The notes under the pieces: generated by a model
Told to the model about the DNA's origin: nothing
The model's input: the letters and a program-made list of their open reading frames with translations, nothing else
The model's database searches: none
Made by a program: the position numbers and the translations under genes
Shown here: piece by piece, positions 28,059 through 36,607 of the stretch
How the letters are laid out: every line of letters starts with the position of its first letter
Position numbering within the stretch: position 1 is the stretch's first letter
Source of the DNA: Helicobacter felis ATCC 49179
GTDB taxonomy: Bacteria; Campylobacterota; Campylobacteria; Campylobacterales; Helicobacteraceae
Assembly: GCF_000200595.1 (NCBI RefSeq)
Contig: NC_014810.2
Coordinates: 62,001-126,000, forward strand
Length of the DNA: 64,000 bases
Direction of reading: 5' to 3'

Positions 28059-29218
28059 GCGATTTTTTAATTCTAGCGACCATTGCCCCGCTCGTGGTAC
28101 TTGCCCCCTATGTGAGTAATTTGATTAAAATGCCCGTGGCGGTGCTAGAAATTCTCTTTGGTGTGTTGGGGGCGTATGTGGGCTTATTTGCCCCCAACCA
28201 TAGTTTTGATTTGATGGCTGAAGTGGGGTTTTTGTTTTTGATGTTTTTATGCGGCATGGAAGTGGACTTATACATGCTCAAACAGCTCAATAAGGTTTTA
28301 CTAAAGCGCATTTTGATCTATTTTGGCGTTCTCTACACCCTCTCATCTGCGATCACTCTTGGTTTCAAACTCCCCGCTCTCTATATCATCATCTTACCCA
28401 TTGTGAGCTTGGGGATGATCATGACTTTGGTGCGCGATTATGGAAAAGAGGTCCCTTGGCTAGATTTAGTGCTCAAAGTGGGGGTGTTTGGGGAACTCAC
28501 CAGTATTATTTTATTAGTCATTGTGGATGGGATTTATTTACATGGACTGAGCCTAGAGCTGAGCAAGACTTTAGGCATTCTTTTGGCTTTCATGGTTGCC
28601 ATTAGCGCTTTGGTGCAAATCTTTAAAATTCTTTTTTGGTGGTTTCCCCGCTTAAAACTTTTTATCATGCCCCCTAATAACCAAGCCAATCAAGACATTC
28701 GCTTCACTATTATGATGTTCTTTGGTTTGGTAGTTATTGTAGGCTGGCTCAAACTAGAATTAGTGCTAGGGGCTTTTTTAGCCGGCACCATTGTCTCTAC
28801 CTTTTTCCCCCATAAACATGAGCTTTTTAACAAGCTTAATGATGTGGGTTTTGGATTCTTTGTGCCGCTTTTTTTTGTGCATGTGGGCTCGACTCTCAAT
28901 CTTAAAATCATTATTGCCAATCCTACGCTCATCTCTCATGCCTGCGCTATCATGTGCGCCATGCTTGTCTTGCATATGAGCGCAAGTTTCACGCTTTTTA
29001 GAGATTATTTTAATCCCAAAAACACCGCGCTTTTTGCCCTGAGCGCGTCTATGCCTCTAACTTTTCTGATCACAGCGGCTAGTGTGGGCTTAAGCGTAGG
29101 GGCGATTGATCAGAACACTTACTATTCTCTTGTGATGGCCGCCATTTTTGAGGGCATACTTTTTACCAGTGCCATTAAATTTTTTAACCGCTCTAAAGTG
29201 GCTAAAATGTCAGCTTAA
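28055..29218 (+). CDS. CPA2-type cation:proton antiporter (KefB-like)
   Basis: 387 aa with about eleven or twelve membrane helices, including FGVLGAYVGLFAPNHSFDLM, EVGFLFLMFLCGMEVDLYML (typical of the CPA2 core) and the later LELVLGAFLAGTIVSTFFPH. There is no C-terminal TrkA-N regulatory domain, as in many short Na/H exchangers. Ion specificity (Na or K against H) cannot be read from the sequence. The TTG start overlaps the purN stop. Confidence 0.85.
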   Translation: MSDFLILATIAPLVVLAPYVSNLIKMPVAVLEILFGVLGAYVGLFAPNHSFDLMAEVGFLFLMFLCGMEVDLYMLKQLNKVLLKRILIYFGVLYTLSSAITLGFKLPALYIIILPIVSLGMIMTLVRDYGKEVPWLDLVLKVGVFGELTSIILLVIVDGIYLHGLSLELSKTLGILLAFMVAISALVQIFKILFWWFPRLKLFIMPPNNQANQDIRFTIMMFFGLVVIVGWLKLELVLGAFLAGTIVSTFFPHKHELFNKLNDVGFGFFVPLFFVHVGSTLNLKIIIANPTLISHACAIMCAMLVLHMSASFTLFRDYFNPKNTALFALSASMPLTFLITAASVGLSVGAIDQNTYYSLVMAAIFEGILFTSAIKFFNRSKVAKMSA

Positions 29219-29324
29219 GTGCATAAAATCCAAAGGAAGTCAAATCTCAAAATCTATGCCTTAAGCGATTTGGTTGTTTTTGAGGATTATCATGCCTATT
29301 GTAGAGAAAAATAAAGGAGTTTTC

Positions 29325-30089
29325 ATGTGGTGTTTAGGGATTGAAAATAAAGACAGCGGGTCTTTGGATGTATTGGAGGGTATTTTGTGCCGTTATGGGT
29401 TTTCTAAATTAGTCGGAGGCGTGTATGTTCTGCACCCTCTTTATACAAACCCATTGGTCCAAATTTGCACATGTGTCCAAGAGATTAAATCTAGCATTGA
29501 AAACTCTAAACTTGAAATCAAGACTTTTAAAATCAGCGAATTAAATGATTGGGGAAGTTGCTCCACAGCGACCAAAAGTATTACAAAGCCTAAGACAGCT
29601 TACATTCCCCCCAAAAGCACTTACGATCACATCGGAGAAAAGAGTATCGCGCTCTCAGAGACCATTTTTAAAGATCATGATCCCAAAGACTTAGAAGAAT
29701 CTTATTTCCTCTACACTGACGCGGGTATTAAAGAGGATGAGGTGATGTGTGGGTTTTGTCTTTATGGCTTTAAAGAGGGGCGTTTTGAAGAGATCAACCG
29801 CTATAAATGCCCCTTGCATTCGAGCTTGAATGAGAGTTTTAAGGCTGAGAAACAAGCCATTGTTACTAGCATGAAACACCTACACGCCATGCTCAAAACC
29901 CATAAACTAGACCCTAGCTACAAGCTTTTTGTCATCGGGGACAACCAAGCTGTGATCAACAACTACCGCCTCAAAACAGAGGGGTTTGTGCTAGAGAGCG
30001 ACTTTGCTAATATGGAATATAAATGGTGTCGGCGCAACGAAGACGCTTGTAATAAGGTCGTCGATGCGATTGTCAATCTCAGAGGGTAG
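29325..30089 (+). CDS. VapD/Cas2-like domain fused to an RNase H-like domain
   Basis: 254 aa from the ATG at 29325, chosen because AAAGGAG stands 5 bases upstream and the first strand of the domain begins there. Residues 1-78 follow the VapD pattern (MWCLGIENKD, CRYGFSKLVGGVYVL, EIKTFKISELNDW), a ferredoxin-like ribonuclease fold related to Cas2. A linker (about 80-125) leads to an RNase H-like domain: YFLYTDAG (Asp132), SFKAEKQAIV (Glu175), FVIGDNQAVINNY (Asp206) and a last helix RRNEDACNKVVDA in which the fourth acidic residue is Asp240 or Asp247. It stands alone between an antiporter gene and a convergent gene. It could be a toxin, a defence nuclease or an R-loop nuclease; no function has been assigned by me. 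Confidence 0.65.
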   Translation: MWCLGIENKDSGSLDVLEGILCRYGFSKLVGGVYVLHPLYTNPLVQICTCVQEIKSSIENSKLEIKTFKISELNDWGSCSTATKSITKPKTAYIPPKSTYDHIGEKSIALSETIFKDHDPKDLEESYFLYTDAGIKEDEVMCGFCLYGFKEGRFEEINRYKCPLHSSLNESFKAEKQAIVTSMKHLHAMLKTHKLDPSYKLFVIGDNQAVINNYRLKTEGFVLESDFANMEYKWCRRNEDACNKVVDAIVNLRG

Positions 30090-30094
30090 CGCGC

Positions 30095-31435
30095 TTATTT
30101 GCACGCCTTTTCATAGCCCATAGAGCAAGCAATCTGCCAATGTTCGCGTGCTTTATTCCAATCTTCTTCAACTCCTTGCCCACCCGCGTACATTGTACCA
30201 ATTTTGTAGTAACTCCACCCATTCCCCATTTCTGCAGCTTTTTGGTAATACTCTAAAGCCTGCTTATAGCTTTTTTGGACAACACTCGACCCATGCTTAT
30301 AAATCCCATTGTAGTAGATATTGCCCAAACTAGCATAAGCATTGGCATCCCCGTTTTTGCCCCCTTCTTGGTAAAGCTTGATAGCCTGCTGGTAGGCTAC
30401 CTTGATTTGCTCGTGATCTGCCGAATTGTTTGCTAGCATGTTGGCCCAATTGTAAGTCCCATCACCGCTTTTTAATCTCATCGCACTTTGATAATAATCC
30501 ATCGCCTTTTGGTAATCCTGAGGCACGCCATCGCCATCGCGATACATATTGCCCAAGAACACATAAGCCTTTGCACTACCCTCACTACCCGCTTTTAAAA
30601 AGTTTTGGACTGCTTGGCGGTAGTATTCGCGCGCTTTTTGGTAATTTAAAGACACGCCCTTGCCATTGTGATACATCCACCCTAAAAAATTACAAGACCA
30701 CCCATCTCCCTTTTTAGCCCCCGCTTCAAAGTGTTCTATAGCTTTGACATAATCCTGTTCCACGCCCCGACCATAGTAATACATCACACCCAATCTATAA
30801 TCCTTAGGCTGTCCCATTTGGGCGGCTTTTTGGTAATACTCAAAGGCTTTTTTGTAATCCTGTTCTACCCCCTTACCATCGTTATAATACAAATCCCCAA
30901 TGGCGTTGTATCCTTGCCCCTCTCCCATTTGCCCCGCCTTTTCAAAGGCTTCGATCGCCTTTTTAAAGTCTAAGGACATGCCACCCTGCCCATTCGCATA
31001 ATCTTTTCCTAGGCGCATATAGCCTTGCGCCCCTGCTAGCACAGCTTTAGGCGCGCTTTTTGCCTCTGTGGCTTGGGGTTTTTGAGTTTGCTGTGTTTCT
31101 GTGGGCTGTGTTTGAGCAGGTTTTGCCTCTGTGCTAGGCTGAGGTTTATGTTGGGTATGGCGCGCATCCATCGCTTTTTGGAAATAAATCCTAGCCTGTT
31201 TGTGATCTTTGGGTACACCCGCCCCGATCATATACATGTTGGCCAAAGCCCGATACGCGTCCGCACTCCCCAACTCTGCGGCTTTTTGATAATTCTCTAA
31301 GGCTTTGGCGTAGTCTTTGTATTTGTAAGCTTCTTTGGCTACAGATAAATATTCATCTACCTTAGGGTTAGCATATGCTACAGAAAAGCCCAAAAAAACA
31401 CCTAGCGTTACTTGACACATTCTCGATCTCATCAT
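30095..31435 (-). CDS. secreted Sel1-like repeat protein
   Basis: 446 aa with a signal peptide (ending FSVAYA), a first pair of Sel1/TPR repeats (about 24-95), a Gln/Thr/Pro/Lys-rich linker (about 95-130) and about nine further repeats of the form DYxKAxEYYQKAAEMGxxxxYxxLGxMYxxGxGV. Such solenoid proteins mediate protein contacts; the H. pylori Hcp family of secreted Sel1 proteins is related, but this one lacks the regular cysteine pairs of Hcp, having only isolated Cys. It faces the VapD fusion gene with a 5-base gap. Confidence 0.88.
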   Translation of the reverse strand: MMRSRMCQVTLGVFLGFSVAYANPKVDEYLSVAKEAYKYKDYAKALENYQKAAELGSADAYRALANMYMIGAGVPKDHKQARIYFQKAMDARHTQHKPQPSTEAKPAQTQPTETQQTQKPQATEAKSAPKAVLAGAQGYMRLGKDYANGQGGMSLDFKKAIEAFEKAGQMGEGQGYNAIGDLYYNDGKGVEQDYKKAFEYYQKAAQMGQPKDYRLGVMYYYGRGVEQDYVKAIEHFEAGAKKGDGWSCNFLGWMYHNGKGVSLNYQKAREYYRQAVQNFLKAGSEGSAKAYVFLGNMYRDGDGVPQDYQKAMDYYQSAMRLKSGDGTYNWANMLANNSADHEQIKVAYQQAIKLYQEGGKNGDANAYASLGNIYYNGIYKHGSSVVQKSYKQALEYYQKAAEMGNGWSYYKIGTMYAGGQGVEEDWNKAREHWQIACSMGYEKACK

Positions 31436-31487
31436 TCCATCCTTTACAAAGTAAGGTCATGGGTATTCTAGCACAAAAACCATATGC

Positions 31488-31493
31488 TATAAT
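31488..31493 (+). promoter_or_regulatory. extended -10 box for yceI
   Basis: TGCTATAAT ends 29 bases before the yceI GTG. Confidence 0.6.
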
Positions 31494-31522
31494 TGCCCCA
31501 CTTTGTTTAGAAAAGGGTGGTT

Positions 31523-32086
31523 GTGAAGCGTTTTTTACGATGTTTGGTGGCGTTATGTGCCTTGGGTGTGGGTTTAAAAGCAGAAGAATACGCGATTGAC
31601 AACGCCCATAGCCGGGTGGGTTTTAAAGTCAAGCATCTCAAGCTTAGTTCTGTGCATGGGGATTTTAAAAACTACAGCGCGGTGATTGACTTTGATCCAA
31701 AAAGCCATGTCTTTAAAAAGTTGGACGCAACCATTAAAGTGGTATCTATTGATACAAATAATGCCAAGAGAGACGCACATTTGCGCTCAAATGAGTTTTT
31801 TAAGGTGGAAAAATACCCCGATTTGCACTTTGTGATGCAAAAATACGAAAAAGTGAACGCAAGTCATGGGCGCATGGTAGGCACTCTCAACATTGCAGGA
31901 GTGGATCATAAGGTGGTGTTGCAAACGGAAGTGGGGACAACCCAACATCAAGGGCAGAATAAATTAGGTTTTTCTTTAAGTGGGAAAATCAAACGCCTAG
32001 ACTTTAAATTAGCTCCAGAAAAATCCACACATCTTATTGGCGATGTTGTGATGTTAGACATCGAAATCGAAGCCACTCAAAAATAG
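31523..32086 (+). CDS. YceI-family periplasmic lipid-binding protein
   Basis: Lipocalin-like secreted protein of 187 aa with a signal peptide (start region KRFLRCLVALCALGVGLKA). Canonical motifs: YAIDNAHSRVGFKVKHL, VHGDFKNYSAVIDFDP, KRDAHLRSNEFFKVEKYPDL, KIKRLDFKLAPEKS and GDVVMLDIEIEA. The family binds isoprenoid or fatty-acid chains. The GTG at 31523 is 5 bases after AAAAGGG, favoured over the GTG two codons earlier. One base separates it from the helicase gene, so the two may be co-transcribed. It is far closer to the family consensus than the relative at 5668. Confidence 0.9.
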   Translation: MKRFLRCLVALCALGVGLKAEEYAIDNAHSRVGFKVKHLKLSSVHGDFKNYSAVIDFDPKSHVFKKLDATIKVVSIDTNNAKRDAHLRSNEFFKVEKYPDLHFVMQKYEKVNASHGRMVGTLNIAGVDHKVVLQTEVGTTQHQGQNKLGFSLSGKIKRLDFKLAPEKSTHLIGDVVMLDIEIEATQK

Positions 32087-32087
32087 C

Positions 32088-34064
32088 GTGCAACTCAATA
32101 GCGAACAAATCCAAGCGACCCAAGCGCGTTTGGGGCGCAATCTCATCATCGCCTCAGCGGGCACGGGCAAAACTTCTACCATTGTTGGGCGAATCATACA
32201 CTTGTTAAAGCAAGGGATTAGCCCCCATGAAATTCTCTTACTCACCTTCACCAATAAGGCGAGCTTAGAGATGAAGGAACGCCTAGCCATCCACACCCCG
32301 CATGCCCAATTCATCCAAGCGGGAACTTTCCATGCCACAGCTTACCGCCACCTCAAAGAACTCTACCCTCATTTGAGCCTCAAACAACCTAAAGAATTAT
32401 GCGTCTTGTTAAAAAGTGTGCTAGAGGGTATGCCCGCAGGAGAGGATTTTTATAGCGCGAATTTTCTCTACGATCTGCACTCTTTGTATTTAAACGCACA
32501 AAGACCAGAGAGTTTTAGTGATTGGATTATTGCGCGTAATCCCGATCAAGAAGAACACGCTGAATATTACGAGATCGCTTTAGGCTTGTTTGAAGAACTC
32601 AAGCAAGAACACCACTATGTGGATTACAACGACTTGTTATTGCTTTTTAGACAAAGAATGCAAGAGGAAAGGGTTGGTTTTGTGGAGGTGCTCTGTGATG
32701 AATACCAAGACACCAACCCTCTGCAAGATAGCATTTTAGATACCATCAACCCACCTAGTTTGTTTTGTGTGGGGGATTACGATCAAAGTATCTACGCCTT
32801 TAATGGAGCGGATATTTCCATCATTGGGAATTTCACAACTAAGCACCCTAACGCGCGCGTCTTCACGCTTAAAAAAAATTACCGCAGTTCACCAGCAATC
32901 CTAGCCTTAGCCAATAAAGTCATTAATCATAATCCTAGACTCTACCCAAAAAGCTTGGAAGTTGCCAAAACCACCAGTTTATCTACTCCACAACTCTTAG
33001 AATTTGAGGAGTTATTTTTGCAGTATAGGGGGATTGCTAGACATATCGCTAGTCGTGGGAATTTTGAAGAAGTGGCGGTGCTATTTAGAAATAATAGCAG
33101 CGCGGATGGTTGCGAGGCTTCTTTGAGGGAACTTGGCGTGCCCTCTAAGCGGCGGGGCGGGGGATATAGCTTTTTTGATGCTAAAGAAGTGCGCTTAATT
33201 CTTGATGTGTGTGCGTTTTTGAGCCATCCTAAGGACATGATGGCGAGCTTGCAAATTTTGAGTTATGGGCATGGGATTGGCAATGCTGTAGCTAGAGAAC
33301 TGTATATGGCGTTGCAAATTTTAGGCGATGGAGATAGCAAAAAAGGTTTATTGCACCCCAATAATAAAGACCCCTACCCACAAAACAAGCAAACAGGGGG
33401 GTTATTTGAAGAATTTTTTTCTACAGAAACAGCCATGCGTTTTAAAAACCATGTCCCCTCTACTTTCAACACCCACCCCCTTTTAAAGCACCCCAAACTC
33501 ACCGCCACCACAGCAAGCTTTTTAGGAGATTTTTTCACTCTTTGTCAAACCCACCCTTTAAGCCCCCAAGAAAATATTTCTCATATCTATAACTCTGCGT
33601 GGTTTAGGGCCATAATGGAGAATTTGACTAAAGAGCGCGCCAAAAATAAAGATGGAAGTATAGACAGCAGGAGGCAGGAAATCGCCGCACAGAAAATCTT
33701 GCGCAAGATCACACTTTTAAGCGATTTGGCAAAACCTTATAAGAGTTTAAAAGAATTTTTAAGCGCGATGGCATTAGATGCGAAGGAAAATTTAAATGGA
33801 GAGGGGGTGCATTTACTAAGTATCCATGCCAGTAAGGGGTTAGAATTTAAAGAAGTGTATGTGATCGACTTAATGGAGGGGCGTTTTCCTAACACTAAAC
33901 TCGCCAAGCAGAGCGGAAGTTTAGAAGAAGAACGCCGCTTATTCTATGTGGCCACCACACGGGCTAAAGATCACCTCTATTTGTCCTATGCCAAGAAAGA
34001 TAAGATTAAAGATATTGAATATCGGCCTTCATGTTTTCTCAAAGAAGCGGGCCTCATTCCCTAA
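32088..34064 (+). CDS. rep: UvrD/Rep-type DNA helicase
   Basis: Superfamily 1A 3'-5' DNA helicase, 658 aa. Walker A IIASAGTGKTSTIVGRI (about 18-34), motif Ia LLTFTNKASLEMKERL, motif II VLCDEYQDTNPLQD, motif III VGDYDQSIYAFNGADIS, motif IV LKKNYRSS, motif V SIHASKGLEFKEVYVIDLME and motif VI EEERRLFYVATTRAKDHLYL. It corresponds to the Rep-like helicase of H. pylori rather than to the longer UvrD/PcrA. The start is GTG, one base after yceI. Confidence 0.92.
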   Translation: MQLNSEQIQATQARLGRNLIIASAGTGKTSTIVGRIIHLLKQGISPHEILLLTFTNKASLEMKERLAIHTPHAQFIQAGTFHATAYRHLKELYPHLSLKQPKELCVLLKSVLEGMPAGEDFYSANFLYDLHSLYLNAQRPESFSDWIIARNPDQEEHAEYYEIALGLFEELKQEHHYVDYNDLLLLFRQRMQEERVGFVEVLCDEYQDTNPLQDSILDTINPPSLFCVGDYDQSIYAFNGADISIIGNFTTKHPNARVFTLKKNYRSSPAILALANKVINHNPRLYPKSLEVAKTTSLSTPQLLEFEELFLQYRGIARHIASRGNFEEVAVLFRNNSSADGCEASLRELGVPSKRRGGGYSFFDAKEVRLILDVCAFLSHPKDMMASLQILSYGHGIGNAVARELYMALQILGDGDSKKGLLHPNNKDPYPQNKQTGGLFEEFFSTETAMRFKNHVPSTFNTHPLLKHPKLTATTASFLGDFFTLCQTHPLSPQENISHIYNSAWFRAIMENLTKERAKNKDGSIDSRRQEIAAQKILRKITLLSDLAKPYKSLKEFLSAMALDAKENLNGEGVHLLSIHASKGLEFKEVYVIDLMEGRFPNTKLAKQSGSLEEERRLFYVATTRAKDHLYLSYAKKDKIKDIEYRPSCFLKEAGLIP

Positions 34065-34175
34065 GATGTTACCTCAAAACCCCCAAATGCAGATATGCTA
34101 AGTTAGTTAATGTGTGCCATGTTCTCTGTAAGCCAAGGCGTGCTATAAAAACATACCAAAAAGCAAGGAGCGCGT

Positions 34176-34667
34176 TTGGAAAAGTTTGTGGATCGCAATT
34201 ATTTCTTGGTTACCAAGACAAATATTAAGGGTGTGATCACCTATGCTAATAAGCCTTTTATAGATATTGTGGGGGGCGATGGGGAAAGGGCTTTATTGGG
34301 CAAACCACACAATGTGGTGCGTCATCCTGATATGCCAAAACTGATCTTTAAAATGATGTGGGATGCGATCAAGCACAAGCAAGAAATTTTTGCTTATGTG
34401 AAAAACAAGACTTTTGATGGAAATTTTTATTGGGTTTTTGCCAATGTAACGGCGTCTATTGATGCGAAGGGGGAGGTCGTGGGCTATTATTCTGTGCGCC
34501 GTGCGCCTAATAAAAAAGCGGTAGGAATTGTGAACACTCTTTATAAAAATCTATTGGCTGCAGAAAAACGCGGAGGCGTGCAAGCAAGCGCAAATCTCTT
34601 GCAAGAAAGTCTTGATAAAGAGGGGTGCGACTATCACGAGTGGATCAATAGACTCCAAAGATTATAA
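34176..34667 (+). CDS. PAS-domain redox/energy taxis sensor (Aer/CetB-like)
   Basis: 163-aa cytoplasmic protein almost entirely made of one PAS domain of the Aer type: LVTKTNIKGVITYANKPFID, PHNVVRHPDMPKLIFKMMWD, KNKTFDGNFYWVFANVTASI and GEVVGYYSVRRAPN. The HNVVRHPDMP segment is typical of FAD-binding Aer/CetB sensors. The TTG at 34176, read MEKFVDRNYF, has AAGGAGC upstream. Eleven bases later starts a soluble chemoreceptor, so the two probably form a bipartite energy-taxis receptor like Campylobacter CetA/CetB. Confidence 0.85.
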   Translation: MEKFVDRNYFLVTKTNIKGVITYANKPFIDIVGGDGERALLGKPHNVVRHPDMPKLIFKMMWDAIKHKQEIFAYVKNKTFDGNFYWVFANVTASIDAKGEVVGYYSVRRAPNKKAVGIVNTLYKNLLAAEKRGGVQASANLLQESLDKEGCDYHEWINRLQRL

Positions 34668-34677
34668 AGGATAAGTA

Positions 34678-35814
34678 ATGTTAGGCTTTTTTAAAGGTAG
34701 AGATGACACTCTACAAAAGATTCAGGACCTTGTGAACGCCGTTCGGGATGGTCATTTAGAACACCGCATCACCAATATTAATGAAAAAAGCCTTTATAGC
34801 GCTATTGCCTATGGACTTAACGACTTGCTAGATCAAATAGAGTCTGTGTTTAGAGAGATCAACGCCTGCGTGCAAGCTGCTCATGAAGGCAAAGATTACC
34901 GCACCGTCTTTTTAGAGGGTTATCGGGGGGTGTTTAAACAATATGCCCAAAATGGAGAGGTACAAGTTGCTGGGATCACCGCCATTAACAATAGTGAGAT
35001 TGTGTTACGGCTTGCCGCAATGGATGGAGGGGCAAAGGGGATTAGGGATGTGATTGCCAAATTGGATGATAAAATCAAGCAATGCGTTACCAATAAAAAG
35101 TTGATGGAATACATTGAGGCCAATTCAGTGGCCAGTCAGGAGCAGGTTCGAGGTATTCAAAAGGATCTGTCTTCTTTTAATGAAAATTGTACCCATATTG
35201 GCGCAGTGATGGATGATTTGGGCAATAAGATGGATTTTGTGATGCAGGTAACCAATGTGATCAGTGATATTGCCGATCAAACAAATTTGCTCTCTTTAAA
35301 TGCGGCCATTGAAGCAGCTAGAAGTGGGGAACATGGACGAGGCTTTGCAGTGGTAGCTGATGAAATCCGCAAATTGGCCGAAAGGGTGGCCAAAGAGGTC
35401 AATAGCATCAAGGAGAGTTTTAATCATTTTCAAGAGGACATCGTCAAATTAGGCAAGGAGTTTGATGAAGTGGGTTCTCTTAGTGCAAGCATCCAACAAC
35501 ATTTTGAAGCGTTCCACGAACTTTTAAAAAAATATGTGCAAAGCAGTCACGAGAGCTTAGAAAATAACCGCGAGTTAGAGACAGGTTTAAAACATGTCAT
35601 GCGCCATATTGAGTGGATTATCTTAAAAATGAATCTTCATAGAAGCGTGATTACTAATGAGAAAAAGAATATCGATCTAGAGAAGGCCGTGAATACGGAG
35701 AGCTTAACGATGGTGCATGAAGTTTTGGACCATCTCAAGGCGCATTATAGGCATAATGAAGTAGAGGAGATGGTCGAACGCCTGCGCACTTTAGATGCAG
35801 TTGAAGTGCCTTGA
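34678..35814 (+). CDS. soluble methyl-accepting chemotaxis protein
   Basis: 378 aa with no membrane helix. N-terminal helical region of HAMP-like character ([40 protein letters not shown]), then a signalling hairpin with the tip [40 protein letters not shown]. The C-terminal helices ([19 protein letters not shown]; later [14 protein letters not shown]) resemble the zinc-binding CZB module found in TlpD, but the Cys-containing CxxGxW part is missing. AAAGGATAA precedes the ATG. Pairing with the PAS gene suggests that signal input comes from that partner. Confidence 0.88.
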   Translation: MLGFFKGRDDTLQKIQDLVNAVRDGHLEHRITNINEKSLYSAIAYGLNDLLDQIESVFREINACVQAAHEGKDYRTVFLEGYRGVFKQYAQNGEVQVAGITAINNSEIVLRLAAMDGGAKGIRDVIAKLDDKIKQCVTNKKLMEYIEANSVASQEQVRGIQKDLSSFNENCTHIGAVMDDLGNKMDFVMQVTNVISDIADQTNLLSLNAAIEAARSGEHGRGFAVVADEIRKLAERVAKEVNSIKESFNHFQEDIVKLGKEFDEVGSLSASIQQHFEAFHELLKKYVQSSHESLENNRELETGLKHVMRHIEWIILKMNLHRSVITNEKKNIDLEKAVNTESLTMVHEVLDHLKAHYRHNEVEEMVERLRTLDAVEVP

Positions 35815-35855
35815 TTTAGACAATCCATGTTAAAATTCCAATAAAAAGGGTCGCA

Positions 35856-36572
35856 ATGAAATATGTAAAGCTTGCAATAGCGGTGATTTTCACCTTAGGT
35901 CTTTTTATGGGTGGCTTGGCCTTTGAACGCTTTGTTTTGGGCAAACACTCCTCTTTTAGAGAGGTTAGCAAAATCACCATGCCCCTCCAAGTTGCCCAAC
36001 AAATCACTCCAAAAGCCTATAGCGCACACTTGGTTTTTAGCAGCACCAATGCACTTTTGGAGGCCAAAAGTTTAGAAGCCACTCAGAAACAAGCGATCAA
36101 GGAGAGCTTTAATCAAATCAATAAGTTGGCTAAAGATAGTGGTTTTTGCCAGCAGACCTCCTATAATTTGCACCCAAACTATAGTTTTCTCAATGGCAAA
36201 CAAGAATTGAGCGGGCATGGCTTAAACGCCGTGATGATCTGCAATCTATCCACCTCTAAACTTGATAGCTATGAGAAATTCAAGAACAAAATCGTGCAGA
36301 TTGCGACTCAAAATGGGTTTTTTGTCCTCAACACGCCTGCTCTTTACCCTAGCATGCAAGATATGGATTGGACTCCTCTACAAAATGCGTTATTGAAGAA
36401 AGCTCAAGACAAGGTTGCAACACTGAGTCGAGAGCTCAAAAAACAATGCCGCATGCAACACTTGAACTTTTTCCCCGATCGCGGGCCCGTGCGTTTTAGT
36501 GCGCAAGAACTAGAAAAGCCTGCTCCTCAAACTTTTAAGTTGATGGCTAAATTGGGCGTGCATTGTCAGTAA
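35856..36572 (+). CDS. SIMPL (DUF541)-like membrane-anchored protein
   Basis: 238 aa with an N-terminal membrane helix (about 5-22) and a periplasmic domain with the SIMPL course: YSAHLVFSSTNALLEAKSLE, INKLAKDSGFCQQTSYNLHP, GKQELSGHGLNAVMICNLST, and a late LKKQCRMQHLNFFPDRGPVR. Three cysteines are spaced for possible disulphides. SIMPL proteins are exported and mostly of unknown role. AAAAAGGG stands before the ATG. It is convergent with the aminotransferase gene and shares a palindromic terminator. Confidence 0.68.
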   Translation: MKYVKLAIAVIFTLGLFMGGLAFERFVLGKHSSFREVSKITMPLQVAQQITPKAYSAHLVFSSTNALLEAKSLEATQKQAIKESFNQINKLAKDSGFCQQTSYNLHPNYSFLNGKQELSGHGLNAVMICNLSTSKLDSYEKFKNKIVQIATQNGFFVLNTPALYPSMQDMDWTPLQNALLKKAQDKVATLSRELKKQCRMQHLNFFPDRGPVRFSAQELEKPAPQTFKLMAKLGVHCQ

Positions 36573-36586
36573 CCCCTCCTTTTTGC

Positions 36587-36607
36587 GGGCATAAAAATTT
36601 TATGCCC
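36587..36607. terminator. bidirectional terminator between convergent genes
   Basis: GGGCATAAAA and TTTTATGCCC form a perfect 10-base palindrome with a 1-base loop. A and T runs within the stem serve as the U-tract in either direction. The stop codon of the aminotransferase gene lies inside it. Confidence 0.6.

Noticed and set aside
30095-31435. Periodic sequence that could be taken for a DNA repeat array or CRISPR
   Set aside because: The period comes from Sel1 protein repeats of about 36 codons, with diverged DNA and no spacers; no CRISPR array was seen in the window.
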